From: Mesorhizobium temperatum
Lineage (GTDB): Bacteria > Pseudomonadota > Alphaproteobacteria > Rhizobiales > Rhizobiaceae
Assembly: GCF_002284575.1 (NCBI RefSeq)
Contig: NZ_NPKJ01000068.1
Coordinates: 1-64,000 of the forward strand
DNA: 64,000 bases
Reading direction: 5' to 3'
Of the stretch, positions 58,533 through 64,000 are shown piece by piece (the stretch's first letter is position 1; every line of letters begins with the position of its first letter). A model generated the notes under the pieces. The model saw only the letters and a program-made list of their open reading frames with translations. It made no database searches and had not been told where the DNA came from. The translations under genes and the position numbers were made by a program.

Positions 58533-58594
58533 CAATTTCCATTCGTTTGCGGGCGAATCATATTGTGACCGTAACGCAAACACGGAGACGAAAC

Positions 58595-59554
58595 ATGACC
58601 AAGATCGCAATTCTGGGTGCCAATGGCCGGCTCGGCCGCGTGGTTTCCAAGGCCTTCATCGACGCCGGCTATGATGTCCGCGCCATCACCCGCAGCGGCA
58701 AGATACCGGCAGAACTCACCGGCGCCACAGCCGTCGCCGGCGACGGGCTCGATCGCGAAGCGCTTATCCGCGCCACCGAAGGCGTCGACATCATCTTCAA
58801 CGGCCTCAACCCGACCTACACCGACTGGGGCAAGTGCCTGCCGATGGCCGAGAACGTCATGGCCGCGTGCCGGGCGAACCACGCATTGCACCTCGCTCCC
58901 GGCAGCGTTTACAATTACGGCTCGCCGATGCCGGCGGTCATCACCGAAGACACGCCATTCCACCCGACGACGGAAAAGGGCCGCATCCGCGTCGCCATGG
59001 AAGACCTCTTTCGCCGCGAGGCCGAAGCAGGCCGAGTGCGCACCATTCTGCTGCGAGCCGGCGATTTCTTCGGCGGCACCGGCACCGGATCGTGGTTCGA
59101 TCTGATGGTGGCCGCCAAGATGGACAAGGGCGTCTATACCGCCCCCGGGCCGGCCGATCTCGTGCATGAATGGGCCTATCTGCCTGATATGGCCAAGGCT
59201 TTCGTTGGACTGACTGAGAATCTCGCCAAGCTCGGCGCCTACGAGGCGCTGAACTTTCCCGGCCACGCCGTTACCGATCTGGAGATCAAGGCGGCCGCGG
59301 AGCAGGCGCTCGGGCGCGCGCTGAAACTGACGTCGATGCCGTGGTGGGTGCTGCGCGCCGGCAGTCCGTTCGTGGCGATGTGGCGCGAGCTCGTCTCGAT
59401 GTCCTATCTCCGCTTCGAGCCACACCAGCTGACCTCGGCAAGGCTGGAAGGCATCATCGGTACGATCCCGCATACGCCGTTGGACAAGGCGGTGGCAGCG
59501 GCTCTCGATGATATCGGTGTCGCCACGATTGATGGCGTTTCGGAAGCTGCCTGA
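58595..59554 (+). CDS. NAD(P)-dependent epimerase/dehydratase
   Basis: A 319-residue Rossmann protein, start MTKIAILGANGRLGRVVSKA at 58595. Nucleotide motif GxxGxxG (GANGRLG), then TRSGKIPAELTGATAVAGDG and SVYNYGSPMPAVITEDTPFH. The YNYG in place of YxxxK is atypical of classic SDR active sites. Substrate unknown. Regulated probably by the divergent LysR protein. Confidence 0.85.
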   Translation: MTKIAILGANGRLGRVVSKAFIDAGYDVRAITRSGKIPAELTGATAVAGDGLDREALIRATEGVDIIFNGLNPTYTDWGKCLPMAENVMAACRANHALHLAPGSVYNYGSPMPAVITEDTPFHPTTEKGRIRVAMEDLFRREAEAGRVRTILLRAGDFFGGTGTGSWFDLMVAAKMDKGVYTAPGPADLVHEWAYLPDMAKAFVGLTENLAKLGAYEALNFPGHAVTDLEIKAAAEQALGRALKLTSMPWWVLRAGSPFVAMWRELVSMSYLRFEPHQLTSARLEGIIGTIPHTPLDKAVAAALDDIGVATIDGVSEAA

Positions 59555-59578
59555 AACGGAAAGCGGCCATTACCCAAC

Positions 59579-59670
59579 GCATGATCTGAGCCGAAGGCTC
59601 GGAAAGGACCATGCGCAAAATCAAATGCTACAGCGCTGTGAGTCCAAAAGGACGCGCAGCGCTGTAGCAT
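59579..59670. repeat. dispersed palindromic repeat, copy g
   Basis: First hairpin: CGCATGATC / GACCATGCG around GAGCC-GAA-GGCTC. Second: ATGCTACAGCGCT / AGCGCTGTAGCAT (perfect 13-base arms) around GTCCAAAAGGAC. Same two-part plan as copies d and e. Confidence 0.8.
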
Positions 59671-59691
59671 TCGTGCACACCAAACTCCGGG

Positions 59692-59850
59692 TCAAATCCT
59701 GCCCATCAGCAGCAACACCAAGAGGACGATCAGGATGACGCCGACAATGCCGGAGGGACCATAACCCCAGGAACGCGAATGAGGCCATGCCGGCACCGCG
59801 CCGATCAGAATGAGGATCAGAATGATGACGAGAATGGTGCTGAGCGTCAT
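59692..59850 (-). CDS. DUF3309 small membrane protein (52 aa)
   Basis: MTLSTILVIILILILIGAVP, then AWPHSRSWGYGPSGIVGVIL and IVLLVLLLMGRI. Start at 59850 with CGGGGAG ahead of it; the longer frame is not coding. Two spans joined by an aromatic loop is the DUF3309 signature. Function unknown; widespread in alphaproteobacteria. Confidence 0.9.
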   Translation of the reverse strand: MTLSTILVIILILILIGAVPAWPHSRSWGYGPSGIVGVILIVLLVLLLMGRI

Positions 59851-59892
59851 GAGAAACTCCCCGCTTTGAGGTGTCGCATGGCAGGACAATGC

Positions 59893-59925
59893 AAAAGGCC
59901 GCCGGGTTGTTCCCGGCGGCCTTTT
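59893..59925. terminator. strong bidirectional terminator
   Basis: AAAAGGCCGCCGGG pairs perfectly with CCCGGCGGCCTTTT around TTGTT. It lies 44 bases after the RND pump gene on the minus strand and just upstream of the DUF3309 gene, separating the two units. Confidence 0.9.
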
Positions 59926-59969
59926 CTTTGCGCGATCAAAATACGCGCGGCACTCCAAGCAAAGTTGGC

Positions 59970-62900
59970 CTATTCGGCGGCCTTCGGGAAGGCGATCGCC
60001 GGCTCGTCAAGCGAGCCCGGTCTTGCGGATGTCTCGACAGTCGCACCGACTGTCTTGCCGCGCCGGAACATTCGACGGAAGAATGCATAGAAGCGGCTGT
60101 TCTTACTACGCGTGAACACCATCAGCATCGCCGGTGTCACCACCAGCGTCAGCAAGGTGGCGAAGGACAGGCCGAAGACGATCGCCGACGACAGTGAAAT
60201 CCACCATTGCGTCGACGGCGCGTTGATCGTCGTCTCGTGATGGAAGATTTCGAGACCGAGGCCGAAAGCGATCGGCAGCACGCCGAGGATCGCCGATACC
60301 GCCGTCAGCACGACCGGGCGGGCACGTTCGCGGCAGGTCTGCAGCACCGCGTCCATCTTGTCCCAGCCTTCTTCGCGCAGCCGGTCATAGGTGTCGATCA
60401 GCACGATGTTGTTGTTCACCACCACACCGGCCAGCGCGATGACGCCGATGCCTGACATGACGATGCCGAACGCCTCTCCAGTCAACAGCAATCCCAGGAA
60501 CACGCCGACCGTCGCCATGACCACGCAGGACAGCACCAGCCAGACGCTGGTGAATTTGTTGAACTGCATCAGGAGCACGAGGAAGATCAGGAAGATCGCC
60601 GCACCGAAGGCCTTGCTGAGGAAGGCACTGGCCTCGGCGCTGTCCTCGTTCGAGCCGGCGAGCTTCCAGCGTATGCCGCTGCCGAGATCCATATCGGCGA
60701 CAGCCTGGCTGACCTGCTGCTGGACAGAAGCGACTTGCTCGCCGGCGGCGACATTGGCCTGGACGACCACCGTGCGCGCGCCGTCGATGCGGTTGAGGAT
60801 ACCGACGGTCGGCTCGGGCTTGCGCACGACGAAATTCGAGATCGGCACCGACCCTTGCGAAGTCTGCACCCTGAGGTCATCGAGTGTCGACAGCGTGCGC
60901 CGGTCCTCGGGCAGACGCAGCCTGATGTCGACGGCGTCGTCAGCACCGGCTGGCCGGTATTCACTGAGCTTCAGCCCGTTCGTCACCAGTTGCACAACCG
61001 TTCCGACCGAGGTCGGGCTGATGCCGTATTGCGCCGCCTTGGCGCGATCGACGTCGAGCGCCCAGTCGACGCCGGGCGGCGGCAGGCCGTCGGAAATGTC
61101 GATGACGCCGGGCACCTTGGCAATGCGGGCGGCGACGGCGCGCGCCTTGTCGTCGAGGCCCTTCGGATCGACGGCTGACAGCCTGATCTGGATCGGCTTG
61201 CCGGTGGGCGGGCCGGCCTCGGGCACACGAACCTCGACGTCGACGCCGGGAATGCCGGCCATGACGCCGCGCAGTTCGTCCAGGATCGCGTTCGCCGATT
61301 TGCGCTCGCGCCAGTCGACGAACTCGTACTGGATCACGCCAACCACGTCTTCAGGAATGTCCTGGCCGCCGCCTTGCGTCTTGCCGACCCGGGTATAGAC
61401 CGATTTCACGCCCGGCCAGCCGAGAAGCCGGTTTTCGGCGGTCTTCGTGGCGGCATCCATTTCGGCGAGCGAAAGGTTGCCGCGGGCGTGCACATAGAGC
61501 AGGCCGTAGTCAGGCTCGACATTCGGGAAAAACTCGACGCCGGCGCCGTATTTCGAATAGGCAAAGCCGACGCCGAACAAAAGGCCGACGGTGAGCAGAA
61601 GCACGGTGATGGGAAAGCGCACCGCCTGCTTGACCACGGCCATGTACCAGCCGTCGCGGTTGTCATTCTCGTGATGCGGCGGCGCCTTGGCGAACAAGGC
61701 GCCCAGCGCCGGTGCAAAGACCAGTGCATAAAGCATCGAGGCCGAGAGTGTGACGATCAGCGTGATCGGCATGTATTTCATGAAGTCGCCGATGATGCCC
61801 GGCCAGAACAGCAGCGGCGAAAAGGCGGCGATGCGCGTCATCGTTGCGGCGATGACCGGACCGGCCATGCGCTTGGCGGCAAGCGCGAAGGCCTCCGCCT
61901 TCGGCATGCCTTCGCTCATCCGCCGTTCGGCGAATTCGGTGACGATGATGGCGTCGTCGACGAGCATGCCGACCGCCAGGATGAGGCTGAACAGCACGAT
62001 CATGTTGATCGTGTAACCCATCATCGCCAACAGCAGGATGCCGATCAGGAAGGACGATGGGATGGCCAGTCCGATCAGCAGCGAGGCACGGCCCGACAGT
62101 GCATAGAGAATGACGATGAACACCAGGATCACGGCGATCATGACGTGGTTCTGCAGATCGCCGAGCAACTGGTTGACGAAGACCGACTTGTCCTGCGTGT
62201 AGGTGACGTGCATGCCTTCCGGCATGGTCTTTATGAATGCATCGGACACGGTCCTCACCTGGGCGATCGTGTCGATCAGGTTGGAGCCGATGCGCTTCTT
62301 CACCTCGATGGCGATTGCCGGCTTGCCGTCGAGACGGGTCACCGTCTCGGCGTCCTTGAAGGTGGAGCGGACGGTGGCGATATCCTTGGCCTGCACCACG
62401 GCATTGGCGCCAGCGACGATCGGAAGCGCCGCCACGTCCTCCGGCGTCTCGATCAGCGACGGCACCTTGACCGCGTATTTGCCCTCGGATCCTTCGATGT
62501 TGCCGGCGGCGACAAGACTATTGGAATCGCCGACCGCACCGATCAGCTGCTCAAGCTGCAGCCCGTAGGAAGACAGTTTCATCGGATCGATGACGACTTC
62601 GACGAGATCATCCCGCGCACCTTGCAGCGCGCCTTCCAGCACGCCCGGCACTTCCTCGATGCGGTCGCGCAACTCGCGCGCCGCAGCCGTGAGCATACGC
62701 TCGGGCACCTCGCCCGACAGCGTCACGACAAGGACGGGGAATTCGGAGACGTTGACTTCGGAGACTACAGGCTCCTCGGCTGCCTGCGGCAGGTCGGCCT
62801 TGCCGTCCTGGACCTTGCTGCGCGTGTCCTGCAACGCCGTCGCCAGATCCGTCTGCGGGTGGAATTCGACCAGCACATAGCCGCCGCCCTGGAAGGCGGC

Positions 62901-63146
62901 CGAGCGCATCTCCTTGAGACCCTTGAGGCTCTTCAGCTTGGCTTCCATCGGCCGCAGCAGAAGGCGCTCCGAATCCTCGGGCGAGATGCCCTGATAGATC
63001 AGGCTGACATACATCATGGGAATCGGAACGTCGGGTTCCGCTTCCTTCGGCGTCGACTGGTAGGCGACCGCACCCGCAAGGATGAGGAACACCAGGACCG
63101 AAATGGTCAGCCGGGCATTGCTGATTGCGAGTTTGACGATATCCAT
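59970..63146 (-). CDS. RND-family efflux permease
   Basis: Proton-driven inner-membrane exporter of the AcrB/HAE type. 1058 residues with 12 spans and two large periplasmic loops. TM4 has the proton-relay Asp pair in AVGMLVDDAIIVTEFAERRM; TM10-11 has GVVVNNNIVLIDTYDRLREE and RPVVLTAVSAILGVLPIAFG. Substrate range unknown. The adaptor gene ends two bases before it starts, so the pair forms one operon. No outer-membrane channel gene is in the window. Confidence 0.93.
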   Translation of the reverse strand: MDIVKLAISNARLTISVLVFLILAGAVAYQSTPKEAEPDVPIPMMYVSLIYQGISPEDSERLLLRPMEAKLKSLKGLKEMRSAAFQGGGYVLVEFHPQTDLATALQDTRSKVQDGKADLPQAAEEPVVSEVNVSEFPVLVVTLSGEVPERMLTAAARELRDRIEEVPGVLEGALQGARDDLVEVVIDPMKLSSYGLQLEQLIGAVGDSNSLVAAGNIEGSEGKYAVKVPSLIETPEDVAALPIVAGANAVVQAKDIATVRSTFKDAETVTRLDGKPAIAIEVKKRIGSNLIDTIAQVRTVSDAFIKTMPEGMHVTYTQDKSVFVNQLLGDLQNHVMIAVILVFIVILYALSGRASLLIGLAIPSSFLIGILLLAMMGYTINMIVLFSLILAVGMLVDDAIIVTEFAERRMSEGMPKAEAFALAAKRMAGPVIAATMTRIAAFSPLLFWPGIIGDFMKYMPITLIVTLSASMLYALVFAPALGALFAKAPPHHENDNRDGWYMAVVKQAVRFPITVLLLTVGLLFGVGFAYSKYGAGVEFFPNVEPDYGLLYVHARGNLSLAEMDAATKTAENRLLGWPGVKSVYTRVGKTQGGGQDIPEDVVGVIQYEFVDWRERKSANAILDELRGVMAGIPGVDVEVRVPEAGPPTGKPIQIRLSAVDPKGLDDKARAVAARIAKVPGVIDISDGLPPPGVDWALDVDRAKAAQYGISPTSVGTVVQLVTNGLKLSEYRPAGADDAVDIRLRLPEDRRTLSTLDDLRVQTSQGSVPISNFVVRKPEPTVGILNRIDGARTVVVQANVAAGEQVASVQQQVSQAVADMDLGSGIRWKLAGSNEDSAEASAFLSKAFGAAIFLIFLVLLMQFNKFTSVWLVLSCVVMATVGVFLGLLLTGEAFGIVMSGIGVIALAGVVVNNNIVLIDTYDRLREEGWDKMDAVLQTCRERARPVVLTAVSAILGVLPIAFGLGLEIFHHETTINAPSTQWWISLSSAIVFGLSFATLLTLVVTPAMLMVFTRSKNSRFYAFFRRMFRRGKTVGATVETSARPGSLDEPAIAFPKAAE

Positions 63147-63148
63147 GA

Positions 63149-64000
63149 TTACTGCGTCCCGGCCGTCGCTTCGCCCAACAGCTTCTGGATGGTCGCCTGG
63201 TCGGCCTCGACCGGCTTGACCACTTCGCCTTCCTTCACCAGTTCCTGGCCGGCGACGATGATGCGCGCATCGGCAGGAATGCCGCCGAGCACCAGGCCGG
63301 TTGGCGTGTCGTCGACCAGGTCGATCGGGAAGAACACGACCTTGTCGTCCTTGTCGACGGCGCGGATGCCGAGGTCGCCCTTGTCGCCGAGCGTCACCAC
63401 GGAGCGCGGCAGCATGACAGCGTCGGTCGGCTGCGCGCTCAGCGCGATCTCAGCGGTCATCCCGGCCGGAATAGTGCCCTCGGGATTGGAGATTGCGATC
63501 TCGACGCGGAAGGTGCGGGTGGCGGACGAGGCGTCGCGGCTGATATAGCGCACGGTGCCCTCGACATTCTGGCCGCTAACCAACCGTACATTCGCCTTGT
63601 CGCCGATCTTCAGATAGCCGAGATCACGTTCGCTGACCTCGCCGCGGGCGATCACTGGATCGAGGCTCAGAATGGTCGCCACTTCGCCGCCCTGCATCAC
63701 GGAACTGCCAAGCTCCACCGGTACCCGGTCGATAACGCCGTCGAACGGCGCCTTCACCTCGTTGCGGTCGAGTTCGGCCTGCGCGGCTTCCAGGTGCGAC
63801 TGGGCTAGCGTCAGGTTGGAGCGAGCCGTATCGAGCTGCAGCTTGGGCAGATTGCCCGTTTTCATCAGCCGCAATGCTGCATCGAGTTCGGCCTGACGCT
63901 GAACCAGAAGCTGCTTGGCGTTGCTGACCGCCGAATGCTTTTCCTCGGCTGCCAACATCAGCACGAGGTCGCCGGTCTTGACGCGCTGTCCCTGCTTGAC
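63149..64000 (-). CDS. RND periplasmic adaptor (HlyD/MFP family), 5' end outside window
   Basis: The frame is open to the window edge, so the N-terminal part is missing. The visible part has the lipoyl half-motif GQRVKTGDLVLMLAAEEKHS, the coiled-coil hairpin (NAKQLLVQRQAELDAALRLM, then LDTARSNLTLAQSHLEAAQA), and VKAPFDGVIDRVPVELGSSV, followed by the beta-barrel. It bridges the RND pump to an outer-membrane channel. Stops two bases before the permease start. Confidence 0.92.
   Translation of the reverse strand, partial: VKQGQRVKTGDLVLMLAAEEKHSAVSNAKQLLVQRQAELDAALRLMKTGNLPKLQLDTARSNLTLAQSHLEAAQAELDRNEVKAPFDGVIDRVPVELGSSVMQGGEVATILSLDPVIARGEVSERDLGYLKIGDKANVRLVSGQNVEGTVRYISRDASSATRTFRVEIAISNPEGTIPAGMTAEIALSAQPTDAVMLPRSVVTLGDKGDLGIRAVDKDDKVVFFPIDLVDDTPTGLVLGGIPADARIIVAGQELVKEGEVVKPVEADQATIQKLLGEATAGTQ

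Noticed and set aside
61374..63548. A 724-residue forward frame under the RND pump
   Set aside because: Antisense shadow; the His/Arg/Asp-rich text is typical of reverse-read alphaproteobacterial genes. The minus-strand RND and adaptor genes are certain.
1..64000. CRISPR array, rRNA operon, insertion sequence or prophage genes
   Set aside because: No regularly spaced repeats, rRNA sequence, transposase or phage structural genes were seen on either strand.

Overview
The window is about 64 kb of high-GC alphaproteobacterial chromosome, most like Mesorhizobium or a close relative in the Rhizobiales. Signs of this are an RpoH sigma factor of rhizobial type, a TrcR/DUF1013 regulator, several DUF1127 and DUF465 micro-proteins, a GST/ArsR/AHSA1 module, a RIME-like intergenic repeat, and a dispersed palindromic repeat family seen all over rhizobial genomes. 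Genus is an inference; there is no rRNA gene here to fix it.

Layout. (1) 1-4.7 kb: accessory strip of short, mostly uncharacterised ORFs (zinc-knuckle peptides, DUF2158, a ribbon-helix-helix regulator with a palindrome at its start, and an internally duplicated and frameshifted gene), ending at the 3' side of a tRNA-Glu (4690-4764). This looks like a decayed island edge. (2) 4.8-11.5 kb: housekeeping: VOC protein, RluA-type pseudouridine synthase, rpoH, persulfide-dioxygenase-like MBL protein, 1-Cys peroxiredoxin, zapA and DUF4164. (3) 11.8-19.6 kb: central carbon genes tkt, gap, pgk and class I fba in one direction, with a K+/H+ antiporter between gap and pgk. (4) 19.7-30.1 kb: stress, VOC and transporter genes, with a WYL-type regulator and two matching palindromes that frame a broken DJ-1/PfpI gene. 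(5) 30.1-34.7 kb: GST-ArsR-AHSA1 operon whose downstream half (GST, SnoaL-like, AHSA1) is broken by frameshifts, then a divergent alpha/beta hydrolase/HxlR pair with a strong palindrome between them. (6) 34.8-43.1 kb: rpmF, mtgA, polyprenyl synthetase, LysR, methyltransferase, lytic transglycosylase, ispG and two divergent DUF465 genes. (7) 43.1-48.9 kb: IclR regulator and a tight six-gene operon with a Tat-exported solute-binding protein, two permeases, an ATPase, a RidA-family protein and a SelA-like PLP enzyme. (8) 48.9-64 kb: purEK, rpmJ, TPR protein, hydrolase, pyk-DUF1036, N-formylglutamate amidohydrolase-like gene, MFS/LysR/epimerase group, and an RND efflux pump whose adaptor gene runs off the right edge.

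How it fits together. tkt-gap-pgk-fba and the more distant pyk cover the triose-phosphate half of central metabolism and its link to the pentose phosphate pathway. mtgA and the SPOR-domain lytic transglycosylase act on peptidoglycan; ispG and the polyprenyl synthetase supply isoprenoids. The most interesting candidate system is the 43.1-48.9 kb operon: uptake of an amino-acid-like compound, a PLP enzyme likely to release a reactive enamine/imine, and a RidA protein to hydrolyse it, under an IclR regulator. Also notable are the paired operator-like palindromes near 22.7 and 23.6 kb and the cluster of broken genes at 30.4-31.6 kb.

Coding starts were chosen by ribosome-binding sites and family length where possible. 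All family names come from reading the translations, not from database searches.
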